Origin: Hydrogenophaga sp.
GTDB lineage: Bacteria > Pseudomonadota > Gammaproteobacteria > Burkholderiales > Burkholderiaceae_C
Direction: 5' to 3'
Length of the DNA: 64,000 nt
NCBI GenBank assembly: GCA_030682835.1
Contig: JAUXNG010000012.1
Coordinates: 44,184-108,183, forward strand
The notes under the pieces are model-generated. The model made no database searches and was not told where the DNA came from. It saw nothing but the letters and a program-made list of their open reading frames with translations. This document shows positions 30,906 to 40,399 of this stretch, in pieces (position 1 is the first letter of the stretch; every line of letters starts with the position of its first letter). Made by a program: the position numbers and the translations under genes.

Positions 30906-31322
30906 TCATTGCGGCTTCTCCAGCACCAGCCAGGCAATGGCCGCGATCCAGATCACGGTCGTGGCCGCGATGACCCAGGAACTGCCCCGGGTCCAGCGGT
31001 ACTCGCCGCGTTCCACCCGCAGCACCAGCAACCCGCAGGCACCGTGCCCGAGCACCAGCAGGCCCACCACCCCCAGCTTGGCCATCAGCCAGACCGCCAC
31101 AACGTCCTGAAAAACGAAGATGGCAGTCCCGCTGGCAATCGCCACCAGCGCGGCGGGCGTGGTGACCAGGGTGTAGATCAGACGCAGCAGACGGTGCCGT
31201 GTGTCCGTGGGCACGTCACCCGTGGCGGCCGACGCAGAGGCCGCCAGCGCGGCGGGCAGGTACAGCAGCGTCCCGCACCAGAGGATGACGGCCGTGATGT
31301 GCAGCAGCTTGAGCCAGGGCAC
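30906..31322 (-). CDS. CopD/HemJ-like membrane protein
   Basis: MPWLKLLHITAVILWCGTLLYLPAALAA; predicted TM helices. Confidence 0.7.
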   Translation of the reverse strand: MPWLKLLHITAVILWCGTLLYLPAALAASASAATGDVPTDTRHRLLRLIYTLVTTPAALVAIASGTAIFVFQDVVAVWLMAKLGVVGLLVLGHGACGLLVLRVERGEYRWTRGSSWVIAATTVIWIAAIAWLVLEKPQ

Positions 31323-31657
31323 GGTTCAGCCCCGTCCGCACAAGAAAGGCAAGGTGCGGCGACCGAGCGGGGGCAGCCCTCCGGGGACGGGGTGGTCGGG
31401 GCTGGACGAGCAGGTTTCCATGCCAGGGCAGTAGGCCCGGCGGGAGCGGAAAACGTCTGTTCGCCGTCGTACAGATCGCGCTCGACCATGGTCATGGGCA
31501 CACCACCGCGGGCGTGGGCGGTGCGCGTCGGGTTGCCTGGCGACCACTCATCCAGCCGCCCGGTGTGCCTGCCAGATGGGCACGCACCTTGCCAAATCAC
31601 CATGCGGCCTGCCAGAAGCAGGAAACGCATTCTGTGAATCAACGTAAGGAGATATCC

Positions 31658-31957
31658 ATGGCAACGAACAACCAAGGCGGAAACCAGGGCGGCGGGAACC
31701 AGGGTGGCGGTCAGGGCCGCGGCTTTGCCGGCATGGACCCGCAGCGCCAGCGCGAGATCGCATCCGAAGGCGGCAAGGCCGCCCACGCCAGCGGCAACGC
31801 CCATGAATTCACGAGCGAAGAAGCCCGCGCGGCCGGCAGCAAGAGCCACAGTGGCAGAAGCGGTTCATCCGGTGGAGCAAACGGCGGGAATGCTGGCAAC
31901 GCTGGCGCTCAGCAGCAGTCCAAGGGCGGGAGCCAGAGCACCAAGAAAAGCAGCTGA
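31658..31957 (+). CDS. KGG-motif stress-response protein
   Basis: GFAGMDPQRQREIASEGGKAAHASGNAHEFTSEEARAAGSKSHSG; Gly/Asn/Gln-rich; AAGGAG RBS. Confidence 0.85.
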   Translation: MATNNQGGNQGGGNQGGGQGRGFAGMDPQRQREIASEGGKAAHASGNAHEFTSEEARAAGSKSHSGRSGSSGGANGGNAGNAGAQQQSKGGSQSTKKSS

Positions 31958-31985
31958 CCCAGCCTCCCGGAACGACTGATCCTTC

Positions 31986-32021
31986 TCCCCCGACGGCAGC
32001 CGCCATCCGGGGGATTTTTTT
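31986..32021 (+). terminator. Intrinsic terminator of KGG protein gene
   Basis: TCCCCCG-N15-CGGGGGA followed by T-run. Confidence 0.8.
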
Positions 32022-32117
32022 CGCCTGAATGCCTCCCGGCGCTACTCAATCAGGAGCGCACAAGGCATGCTCGACAATGGGATTTACCGCAAGAAGGTCC
32101 CGTTGCAGCGCCCGCTT

Positions 32118-34739
32118 TTACAAGCCAGCCACCAGCGCCTCGCGGGCGGCCTGGGCAATGTGGGCCGCGTCCACCCGGAAGAAGGCCCGCAGGGCGGCAC
32201 GGGTGTCGCTGCGCCCGAAGCCGTCTGTGCCCAGCGTGCGGTAGCGCCGGCCTTCGGGCAGGTAGGCGCGCACGCTCTCGGGCAGGGCGCGCACATAGTC
32301 AGTGGCGGCCACGATGGGGCCCACGCTGGGTGCCAGCAGGCGGCTGAGGTAGGGGGCGCTGCCACTGCCCTCCGTCGCCATGCCGTCACGCGCCAGCTCG
32401 CTCCAGCTGGTGATGCTGTACACGTCAACGCCGATGCCCTCCCCGGCCAGCAGCCCGGCAGCCTGGATGACCTCGGTGAGGATGGCGCCCGAGCCCAGCA
32501 GCGTCACGCGCCGGCCCTCGGCCCGGCCAGCTTCGGGACCATAGGCGCCGAAGTGGTAGCCGCCGCGCAGCACGCAGGCCGCCGCGCCCTCGGGCAGGCT
32601 GGGCTGGGCGTAGTTCTCGTTCATGAGCGTGACGTAATAGAACACGTCTTTCTGCTCCACCAGCATCTCGCGCATGCCGGCGTCCACGATCACGGCCAGT
32701 TCGCCGGCGAAGGCTGGGTCATACGCCTTGCAGTTGGGGATGGTCGCGGCCACCAGGTGGCTGCTGCCGTCCTGGTGCTGCAGGCCCTCGCCGCCCAGCG
32801 TGGTGCGCCCGGAGGTGGCGCCGAGCAGGAAGCCGCGCGCGCGCTGGTCGGCCGCGGCCCAGATGGCGTCGCCCACGCGCTGGAAGCCGAACATGGAGTA
32901 GTAGATGTAGAAAGGCAGCATGGCCAGGCCGTGCACGCTGTAGCTGGTGGCCGCCGCCGTCCAGCTGGCGATGGCGCCCGCCTCGCTGATGCCCTCTTCC
33001 AGGATCTGCCCATCCAGCGCCTCGCGGTAGCTCAGCACCGAGCCGATGTCTTCCGGCGCGTAGCGCTGGCCCACGCTGCTGTAGATGCCGACCTGCTTGA
33101 ACAGGTTGGCCATGCCGAAGGTGCGCGCCTCGTCGGCCACGATGGGGACGATGCGCGGGCCCAGCTCGCTGTCCTTGAGCAGCGTGCCGAGCATGCGCAC
33201 AAAGGCCATGGTGGTGCTCATCTCCTTGCCCTCGGCCTGCAGCGCGAACTGCGCGTAGGCCGTGGCGGGCGGCACCGGCACCACGTCGCAGGCGGTCTCG
33301 CGCCGGGGCATGGCGCCACCGAGTGCGGCGCGGTGCTCGCGCAGGTAGCGCATCTCGGCGCTGTCGTCAGCCGGGCGGATGAAGGCCAGATCCCGGGCCT
33401 GCTCGTCCGAGAGCGGCAGGTTGAAGCGGTTGCGGAATTCGATCAGGTCGCTCTCATCCAGCTTCTTCTGGCTGTGCGTGGTCATCTTGCCCTGGCCCGC
33501 ACTGCCCATGCCGTAGCCCTTCTTGGTCTGCGCCAGGATCACGGTGGGCTGGCCGGTGTGCGCGGCCGCCGCCGCATACGCGGCGTGGATCTTCACCAGG
33601 TCGTGGCCGCCGCGCTTGAGCCGGTCGATCTGCTCGTCGGTCATGCCCTGGGCCAGGCGCGCCAGCTCTTCGTTCTGGCCAAAGAAGTTGTCGCGGTTGA
33701 AGCGGCCGTCCTTGGCCGCGAAGGTCTGCATCTGGCCGTCCACGGTCTGGGCGAAGGCCCGCGCCAGGGCCCCGGTGGTGTCGCGGGCAAACAGGCCGTC
33801 CCAGTCGCTGCCCCAGACCAGCTTGATCACGTTCCAGCCCGCGCCGGCGAACAGCTTTTCCAGCTCGTCAATGATGCGGCCGTTGCCGCGCACCGGGCCG
33901 TCCAGGCGCTGCAGGTTGCAGTTGACGACCCAGACCAGGTTGTCCAGCTTCTCCCGCGCGGCCAGCGTGAGCGCGCTCATGCTCTCGGGCTCGTCCATCT
34001 CGCCGTCGCCGAACACGCCCCAGACCTTGCGCGCGCTGCAATCGAGCAGCTGGCGGTGCGTGAGGTAGCGCATGAAGCGTGCGTGGTAGATCGAGCTGAT
34101 GGGACCGATGCCCATGGAGCCGGTGGGGAACTGCCAGAAGTCGGGCATGAGCCAGGGGTGCGGGTAGCTGGAGAGGCCGCGCGCGCCTGCTTCCGGCGCG
34201 GTGATTTCCTGGCGGTAGTGCAGCAGGTCGGCCTCGCTCAGGCGGCCTTCCAGAAAGGCGCGGGCATACACCCCGGGTGCGCTGTGCGGCTGGAAAAAGA
34301 CGAGGTCGCCGCCGTGCCCTTCGCTGCGCGCATGGAAGAAGTGGTTGAAACCGGTCTCGAACAGGTCGGCCGCGCTCGCGTAGCTGGCGATGTGGCCGCC
34401 CAGCTCGCCATAGGCCTGGTTGGCGCGCACCACCATGGCCAGCGCGTTCCAGCGAATCAGCGAGGCCAGGCGCTCTTCCACTGCCAGGTCGCCGGGGAAG
34501 GCGGGCTGCTGGTCCACGGCGATGGTGTTCACATAGGGCGTGTTCAGCTCGGGCTGCCAGCCCAGTCGCTGCGCGCGGGCCAGTCCGGCCAGTTCGTCCA
34601 GCACCTGGCGCGCCCGCTCGGGGCCTTGCTGCTCGGCCAGCGACAGCAGCGCGTCGCGCCACTCGGCGGTTTCCTGCGGGTCGGGGTCAGCGCCGGGGTG
34701 GGTGTCGGTGAAATGGATCTGCCGGGAAAGGTCGTTCAT
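32118..34739 (-). CDS. Homodimeric 2-oxoacid (pyruvate-type) dehydrogenase E1, AceE/MdeB-like
   Basis: SSYPHPWLMPDFWQFPTGSMGIGPISSIYHARFMRYL; VWGVFGDGEMDEPESMSAL; AaceE-type family signature motifs. Confidence 0.92.
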   Translation of the reverse strand: MNDLSRQIHFTDTHPGADPDPQETAEWRDALLSLAEQQGPERARQVLDELAGLARAQRLGWQPELNTPYVNTIAVDQQPAFPGDLAVEERLASLIRWNALAMVVRANQAYGELGGHIASYASAADLFETGFNHFFHARSEGHGGDLVFFQPHSAPGVYARAFLEGRLSEADLLHYRQEITAPEAGARGLSSYPHPWLMPDFWQFPTGSMGIGPISSIYHARFMRYLTHRQLLDCSARKVWGVFGDGEMDEPESMSALTLAAREKLDNLVWVVNCNLQRLDGPVRGNGRIIDELEKLFAGAGWNVIKLVWGSDWDGLFARDTTGALARAFAQTVDGQMQTFAAKDGRFNRDNFFGQNEELARLAQGMTDEQIDRLKRGGHDLVKIHAAYAAAAAHTGQPTVILAQTKKGYGMGSAGQGKMTTHSQKKLDESDLIEFRNRFNLPLSDEQARDLAFIRPADDSAEMRYLREHRAALGGAMPRRETACDVVPVPPATAYAQFALQAEGKEMSTTMAFVRMLGTLLKDSELGPRIVPIVADEARTFGMANLFKQVGIYSSVGQRYAPEDIGSVLSYREALDGQILEEGISEAGAIASWTAAATSYSVHGLAMLPFYIYYSMFGFQRVGDAIWAAADQRARGFLLGATSGRTTLGGEGLQHQDGSSHLVAATIPNCKAYDPAFAGELAVIVDAGMREMLVEQKDVFYYVTLMNENYAQPSLPEGAAACVLRGGYHFGAYGPEAGRAEGRRVTLLGSGAILTEVIQAAGLLAGEGIGVDVYSITSWSELARDGMATEGSGSAPYLSRLLAPSVGPIVAATDYVRALPESVRAYLPEGRRYRTLGTDGFGRSDTRAALRAFFRVDAAHIAQAAREALVAGL

Positions 34740-34866
34740 GTGCGGGCTCCTGCCAAGGGCCTGACTGTAGGCAGGGGCGGCTGGCAGGTGCTGCCATTTC
34801 AGCGTCTGGTTTCGTGTTCTTACAAAATAAAATGCCGCCTATCTCCACTTTGGCAGCACAGACCGC

Positions 34867-35328
34867 ATGGACGCGACCGACCTCAAGATCCTGGAGATTC
34901 TCCAGACCGACGCCAGCCTGTCCAACGTGGAGCTGGCGCGCCGGGTGCACCTGTCGCCCTCGCCCTGCCTGGCGCGGGTGCGGGCGCTGGAGGCGCGCGG
35001 GCTGATCCGGCAGTACGTGGCGCTGCTCGACGCCCAGCAGCTCGGCCTGCACCTCAATGTGTTCATCTCCATCAGCCTGAAGCAGCAGAACCGAGAGACG
35101 CTGCAGGCCTTCGAGGAACGCATCGTGCTGCGCGACGAGGTGATGGAGTGCTACCTCATGACCGGCGACGCCGACTACCTGCTGCGCGTGGCCGTGCCCG
35201 ACATGCCGGCGCTGGAGCGCTTCATCCTGGAACAGCTCTCGCCCATCGCGCAGGTGGAAAAAATCCGCTCCAGCTTCGCGCTCAAACAGGTGCGCTACAA
35301 GACCGCGCTGCCGCTGCAGAACGCCTGA
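34867..35328 (+). CDS. Lrp/AsnC-family transcriptional regulator
   Basis: [55 protein letters not shown]. Confidence 0.95.
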   Translation: MDATDLKILEILQTDASLSNVELARRVHLSPSPCLARVRALEARGLIRQYVALLDAQQLGLHLNVFISISLKQQNRETLQAFEERIVLRDEVMECYLMTGDADYLLRVAVPDMPALERFILEQLSPIAQVEKIRSSFALKQVRYKTALPLQNA

Positions 35329-35339
35329 GGGCGTGTGGT

Positions 35340-36905
35340 TCAGGCGGGCTGCGGCGCGGCAGCGGGCAGATCGCGCAGCTTGCGGTGCAGGATCTTGCCG
35401 GTGGCCGTGCGGGGCATCTCGGCCTCCAGAATGAAACGCACCTCGGTCGGGCACTTGAAGCTGGCCAGATGCTGCCTGCACCAGTCGCGCAGCTCCTGCA
35501 GCGTGCTGCTCTGCCCCTCGTGCAGCACCACCACCGCCATCACCGCCTCGCCCCATTTGTCGTGCGGCACGCCAATCACCGCCACGTCCTGCACCTTGGG
35601 GTGCGCGCCGAGCACGCCTTCGACTTCAGACGGGTAGATGTTCTCGCCGCCGCTGATGATCATGTTGCTCTTGCGGTCCACCAGCCAGATGTAGCCATCG
35701 GCGTCGCGCCGGGCCATGTCGCCCACCGAGCACGCGTCGCCGTTGAAGGCCTGCGCGGTCTTCTCGGGGTTCTTCCAGTAGCCGTCGAACACATACGACG
35801 TGCACGAGAACAGTTCGCCCACTTCGCCGTCGGGCACCTCGTTTCCGTTCTCGTCCAGCAGGCGGATCGCGCCACTGCCGGCCCATTCACGGCCCACCGA
35901 ACCGAGCTTGCTCAGCTGTTCGTCGGGCCGCAGCAGCGTGACCCAGCCGGCCTCGGTGGAGCCATACAGCTCGTAGAGCCTGCCGTTCCTGAAATGGTCG
36001 AGGATGGCCAGCTTGGTGTCGCGCCGGGCGGGGGCGGACGAGATCATCAGTTTGCCCACCGAGCCCACGTCGTAGCGCTGCTTCACCTCGGGCGGCAGCG
36101 CCAGCACCATGATGTAGTGCGTGGGCACCAGCGAGGTGAAGGTGACGCGCTCCTGCGCCAGCGTGGCCAGCAGGGCCTCGGGGTCGAAGCTGCGGCGGTC
36201 GTCCACGATGATGCTGCCACCCATGTGGATGAAGGTGGTGCCGAAGTACAGCGAGTTGGCGTGGCACAGCGGCATCACCAGCAGCGCGGTGTCGTCGCGG
36301 GTGAAGCCCATTTCCAGCGCGGTGGCCAGCGCGATCAGCGTGCTGCCGCCGTGGCGGCGGATCACGCCCTTGGGCCGCCCCGTGGTGCCCGAGGTGTACA
36401 TGAGCGCGCACATGTCCTCGGCGCCCACGGGCTCGAACCGGTGGGTGGCGCTGCCGGCCTGCACCACGTCCTCAAAGCGCGTCCAGCCCGCGCCGGCCTG
36501 ATCGGCGATCACCACATACGCGCGCTCGGGCAGGGCCAGATCGGCGCGGATGCCGTCCAGCGCGGCGCAGAACTCCGGCCCGGCGATGAGGGCCGCCACC
36601 TCCGCGTCCTGGAGGATGTAGGCCATTTCCGCCGCACTGAGCCGGAAGTTCACCGGCACCACCACCAGCCCCGCCCGCGCCATGCCCACGTAGATCTCCA
36701 GCCATTCGAGGCTGTTGTAGGCGACCACGCCCACGCGGTCGCCCTTGCGCAGGCCCAGGCCCAGCAGGCCCGCGCCCAGCCGGCTGGCGCGCTCGTGCCA
36801 GTGGGCATAGCTCAGGGAGCGGCGCGAGTCGCGCGCCCCCAGTTTGGCGGGGGTCAGTCGCGCGTGGGTGGCCACGGCGTCGGCGATGGTGGGCAAACGG
36901 GTCAT
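35340..36905 (-). CDS. AMP-binding acyl-CoA synthetase
   Basis: CALMYTSGTTGRPKGVIRRHGG; YELYGSTEAGWVTLL; CPTEVRFILEAEMPRTATGKILHRKLRD. Confidence 0.95.
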   Translation of the reverse strand: MTRLPTIADAVATHARLTPAKLGARDSRRSLSYAHWHERASRLGAGLLGLGLRKGDRVGVVAYNSLEWLEIYVGMARAGLVVVPVNFRLSAAEMAYILQDAEVAALIAGPEFCAALDGIRADLALPERAYVVIADQAGAGWTRFEDVVQAGSATHRFEPVGAEDMCALMYTSGTTGRPKGVIRRHGGSTLIALATALEMGFTRDDTALLVMPLCHANSLYFGTTFIHMGGSIIVDDRRSFDPEALLATLAQERVTFTSLVPTHYIMVLALPPEVKQRYDVGSVGKLMISSAPARRDTKLAILDHFRNGRLYELYGSTEAGWVTLLRPDEQLSKLGSVGREWAGSGAIRLLDENGNEVPDGEVGELFSCTSYVFDGYWKNPEKTAQAFNGDACSVGDMARRDADGYIWLVDRKSNMIISGGENIYPSEVEGVLGAHPKVQDVAVIGVPHDKWGEAVMAVVVLHEGQSSTLQELRDWCRQHLASFKCPTEVRFILEAEMPRTATGKILHRKLRDLPAAAPQPA

Positions 36906-36954
36906 GGGTGTCTCCGGGGCAGGTGCAGATGCGGTGTCTGACGGGCTGTTTATT

Positions 36955-36976
36955 TGAACTCTGAATTCAGAGTTCA
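36955..36976. promoter_or_regulatory. 22-bp perfect palindrome, putative operator
   Basis: TGAACTCTGAATTCAGAGTTCA between divergent ligase and ThDP enzyme genes. Confidence 0.75.
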
Positions 36977-37062
36977 GTTATAGTAACCACAAAAGACCGT
37001 CCCGTGTTCGCGCAGGCGACAGGCTGCAGGCGGCGCCCTTCCACCCGACCAGGAGACACCCG

Positions 37063-38790
37063 ATGGCCCCACCCCCGCTGGGCGAGCACTGCGCCGCCGC
37101 CCTCATCGCCCGCTTCCTCAAGTCCCGCGGCGTGCAACGCGTCTACGGCCTGTGCGGCGGCCACATCATGCCGATCTGGATGCGGCTGGACGCCGAGGGC
37201 ATCCGCATCGTGGACGTGCGCGATGAACGCGCCGCCGTCTACATGGCGCACGCCGAGGCGCAGCTCACCGGCGGCCTGGGCGTGGCCCTGGTCACCGCAG
37301 GCCCCGGCGTCACCAACGCCATGACGGGTATCGCCAACGCCCATGTGGCCCGCGCGCCGGTGCTGGTGGTCTCGGGCCTGCCGCCCACCGCGCAGGAAAA
37401 CCGTGGGGCGCTGCAGGACATCGTGCACACCGAGCTGCTGCGCTCGATCACCCGATACGCCCGCACCGTGCGCCACCCCGACCTGGTGCCGCAGGAACTG
37501 GCCGAAGCGGTCGCCCGCGCCACCGGCGAAGGCGGCGAGCCCGGCCCGGTCTACCTCGACTTCCCGGTGGACACCTTGCGCGCCACGGTGGCGGATGCGG
37601 TGCAGCTGCCTGAACATTTCGCGCCCCGCGCGCCTGCGCGCAGCATGCCGACGCCGCAAAGCGTGCAGGCTGCCGTGGAGCTGCTGTGGTCGGCGAAGCG
37701 CCCGCTGGTCATCACGGGGCGCGGCGCCGTGGGTGCCGGCCCCCAGCTCAATGCCCTGCTCAGCCGCCTGGGAGCAGCCTACCTGGACACCGGTGAGAGC
37801 CGCGGCCTGGTCGGTGACGAGCACCCCTCGGTGGTGGGCGCCATGCGCGGCACGGTGATGGGCCAGGCCGACCTGGTGGTAACCATCGGCCGCAAGCTGG
37901 ACTTCCAGCTGGCCTACGGCTCGCCAGCGGTGTTCGGTGAAGCGAAGTTCCTGCGCCTTGCCGACTGCGCCGCCGAGCTGCGCGACAACCGGCGCGGCGC
38001 GGTGGACCTGCTGGGCGACACCGCGCTGGCGCTGGAGGCCATTCTCGACGCCGCCGGCGACCGCGCCCCGGCCACCGACACGGCCTGGACGCAGGGCCTG
38101 CGCCAGCAGCACCTGCAGCGCTCCGACAAGCTGCTGGCCTCCATGCGCGCGGCGCCGGCCGGCAGCGACGGCCTGATGCACCCCAACCGCGTGCTGGCCG
38201 CGCTGCGCGACGCCCTGCCCACAGATGCGGTGGTGGTGGCCGACGGCGGCGACTTCCTGAGCTTTGCCCGCGTGGGCCTGCCCGCGTCCACCTACCTCGA
38301 CCCCGGCCCGCTGGGCTGTATCGGCGTGGGCACGCCCTTTGGCGTGGCGGCCAGCCTGGTGCGGCCCGACCAGACAGTGGTGGTCGCCACCGGCGACGGC
38401 GCCTTCGGCTTCAACGCCATGGAGATCGACACCGCCGTGCGCCACCAGGCCCCCGTGCTGGTGGTGGTGGCCAACAACGGTTCCTGGGCGATCGAGGTGC
38501 GCGACCAGCAGGAAACCCATGGCCGGGTGGTGGGCACACAACTGCAGTTCGCCGACCACGCCGCCATGGCGCGTGCCTTCGGCATGCACGCCGAACGCGT
38601 GGAAAAACCCGAGGACCTGCCCGGCGCGATCGAACGTGCACTGGCCAACCGCCCCGCCCTGCTGGACGTGCTGGTCACGCCCGAGGCGGCATCGTCGGAC
38701 GCGAAGTCGGGCCTGGCCTGGGTGCCCGACCTGCAGCCGCTGGCGGCCTGGGACGAGGCCGAGCAGCGCTGGCGAGACCACTCCGTCTGA
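37063..38790 (+). CDS. Thiamine diphosphate-dependent enzyme (acetolactate synthase/2-hydroxyacyl-CoA lyase superfamily)
   Basis: VYGLCGGHIMPIW; HAEAQLTGGLGVALVTAGPGVTNAMTGIANAH; ATGDGAFGFNAMEIDTAVRHQAPVLVVVANN ThDP motif. Confidence 0.93.
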   Translation: MAPPPLGEHCAAALIARFLKSRGVQRVYGLCGGHIMPIWMRLDAEGIRIVDVRDERAAVYMAHAEAQLTGGLGVALVTAGPGVTNAMTGIANAHVARAPVLVVSGLPPTAQENRGALQDIVHTELLRSITRYARTVRHPDLVPQELAEAVARATGEGGEPGPVYLDFPVDTLRATVADAVQLPEHFAPRAPARSMPTPQSVQAAVELLWSAKRPLVITGRGAVGAGPQLNALLSRLGAAYLDTGESRGLVGDEHPSVVGAMRGTVMGQADLVVTIGRKLDFQLAYGSPAVFGEAKFLRLADCAAELRDNRRGAVDLLGDTALALEAILDAAGDRAPATDTAWTQGLRQQHLQRSDKLLASMRAAPAGSDGLMHPNRVLAALRDALPTDAVVVADGGDFLSFARVGLPASTYLDPGPLGCIGVGTPFGVAASLVRPDQTVVVATGDGAFGFNAMEIDTAVRHQAPVLVVVANNGSWAIEVRDQQETHGRVVGTQLQFADHAAMARAFGMHAERVEKPEDLPGAIERALANRPALLDVLVTPEAASSDAKSGLAWVPDLQPLAAWDEAEQRWRDHSV

Positions 38791-38824
38791 GCGAGCGCGT
38801 GCGCGCAGGCTAGGATGCAGGCCC

Positions 38825-39493
38825 ATGAAGATGCTCAAGCTGCAACCCACGCTGGTGGACCAGGTCCACAAGGCCATCCTGACCGAGATCGCGGAAGGCA
38901 AGCTGCCCCCGGGCGCGCGCATCATCCAGGAGCAGATCGCGCAGGAACTGGGGGTGTCGCGCCAGCCGGTGCAGCAGGCCCTGACCCTGCTGCGCAACCA
39001 GGGCGTGCTCAGCGACGCGCCCGGGCGCGGCCTGCAGGTGGCGCCGCTCGACCTCGAAGCCGTGCGCCACATGTACGACGTGCGCGCCGTCATCGAGGGC
39101 CTGGCTTTCCGCAAGGCGGCCGAATCGACCGCGCAGCAGGACAAGCACAAGGGCACGGCGCTCATCAAGGCCGGGCGCAAGGCGGTGGCCACCGGCTCGG
39201 TCAGCGCCATGATCGAGGCCGACATGGCCTTCCACGACTTCGTCTATGGCCTGTGCGGCAATCCCATGGTCGGCCCGGCCATGGAAACGCACTGGACCAA
39301 CACCCAGCGCGTGATGGGCGAGGTGCTGATGCGCGACGACAAGCCGCGCGACATCTGGGACCAGCACGAAGCCCTGCTCGCGGCCATTCTGGACGGCGAC
39401 GGCGAGCGAGCGGAGGCGCTGGCACGCCAGCACATCCAGGCCTCGGCCGACTTCATGATCGAGCGGCTGGGGGTGGAAAGCGGCAAAGTCTGA
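38825..39493 (+). CDS. GntR-family (FCD) transcriptional regulator
   Basis: LVDQVHKAILTEIAEGKLPPGARIIQEQIAQELGVSRQPVQQALTLLRNQGVL; FCD-like C-terminal region. Confidence 0.93.
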   Translation: MKMLKLQPTLVDQVHKAILTEIAEGKLPPGARIIQEQIAQELGVSRQPVQQALTLLRNQGVLSDAPGRGLQVAPLDLEAVRHMYDVRAVIEGLAFRKAAESTAQQDKHKGTALIKAGRKAVATGSVSAMIEADMAFHDFVYGLCGNPMVGPAMETHWTNTQRVMGEVLMRDDKPRDIWDQHEALLAAILDGDGERAEALARQHIQASADFMIERLGVESGKV

Positions 39494-39530
39494 TTGCATC
39501 TGGCTGCTGGTGCGGTGGTTAACATCACCC

Positions 39531-40007
39531 ATGCCCGACGACACCCCCGACACCATTCACGAAGACCGCCTCTGGCGCGACGGGCACTGGACGGCCCGCG
39601 TCATCAAGAACGAAGACGACGACGGCTGGGCCGTGGCCATGTTCCTCGACAAGCAGCCCGAACCCGCGCTGGTCGGTCCCTGGACCATGGGGCGCGACAA
39701 GAAGAACCCCAAGCCGCTGGACACCAACGCCTTCAACACGCTGGTGAAGACCGCGAAAGAAGTGATCCGCCGCTCCGAGCAGCAGCGCCACGCAGAGCTG
39801 AACAAGAACGTGAGCATCACGGTGGATGGCCAGCGCCTGCGGGTGGAGCTGTGCATCGTGCCCGACGAGGAAGGCGCCACCGCCACGCTGCGCGCGGTGG
39901 ACGCCTTTGACGAGGAACTGGCCTGCGTGCCCGTGTCACCCGGCTTCAGGCTGAACGTGAGCACGGCCGAGGCCTGGGCTGCCGCCGGCTTTGCACGCCC
40001 CCGCTGA
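39531..40007 (+). CDS. Conserved hypothetical protein
   Basis: MPDDTPDTIHEDRLWRDGHWTARVIKNEDDDGWAVAMFLDKQPEPALVGPWTMGRDKKNPKPLD. Confidence 0.75.
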   Translation: MPDDTPDTIHEDRLWRDGHWTARVIKNEDDDGWAVAMFLDKQPEPALVGPWTMGRDKKNPKPLDTNAFNTLVKTAKEVIRRSEQQRHAELNKNVSITVDGQRLRVELCIVPDEEGATATLRAVDAFDEELACVPVSPGFRLNVSTAEAWAAAGFARPR

Positions 40008-40030
40008 CTTTTTATTCAAGAAAAGACCCC

Positions 40031-40354
40031 ATGATCGATGGACTCATCGCCGGCCGCCTGATGGGTGACGCCTCCCGCCGGGTCGACAAGACCGGTCGCA
40101 CCTATATCGTGGCCCGGGTGCTGGCCCGCAACAAGGCCGATGAAGAATTCATCGTCAACGTGATCGCGTTTGACGATGCCCCCTGCGACGCCTTGCTGGC
40201 TTTGGCCGATGGCGACGCGCTGTGCCTGGCCGGTTCGCTTACGCCCAAGGTGTGGACCGACAAGCAGGGCAACGCCCGCCCCAGCCTGGACATGGTGGTC
40301 ACCCGCGTGCTCACGGCTCGGGACGCGCACCGCAGCGGGAACGAATCCAGCTAG
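40031..40354 (+). CDS. Short SSB-like OB-fold protein
   Basis: MIDGLIAGRLMGDASRRVDKTGRTYIVARVLARNKADEEFIVNVIAFDD...LCLAGSLTPKVWTDKQGNARPSLDMVVTRV; no acidic SSB tail. Confidence 0.75.
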   Translation: MIDGLIAGRLMGDASRRVDKTGRTYIVARVLARNKADEEFIVNVIAFDDAPCDALLALADGDALCLAGSLTPKVWTDKQGNARPSLDMVVTRVLTARDAHRSGNESS

Positions 40355-40399
40355 ACCCGCTCGCATGGGGATGGACCGCCCGACCCGACCGCCTACGCC

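Noticed and set aside
29323-30909. 528-aa COX II with long N-terminal extension
   Set aside because: Extension crosses the inverted-repeat elements and is antisense to the DUF2231 gene; true start near 30141.
31514-31657. N-terminal extension of the KGG protein
   Set aside because: Good RBS (AAGGAG) precedes the ATG at 31658 and the upstream translation is not conserved-looking.
32067-36941. 1624-codon plus-strand ORF
   Set aside because: Antisense to aceE-like and acyl-CoA ligase genes and spans the Lrp gene; His/Gln/Ala/Arg-rich translation typical of spurious high-GC ORFs.
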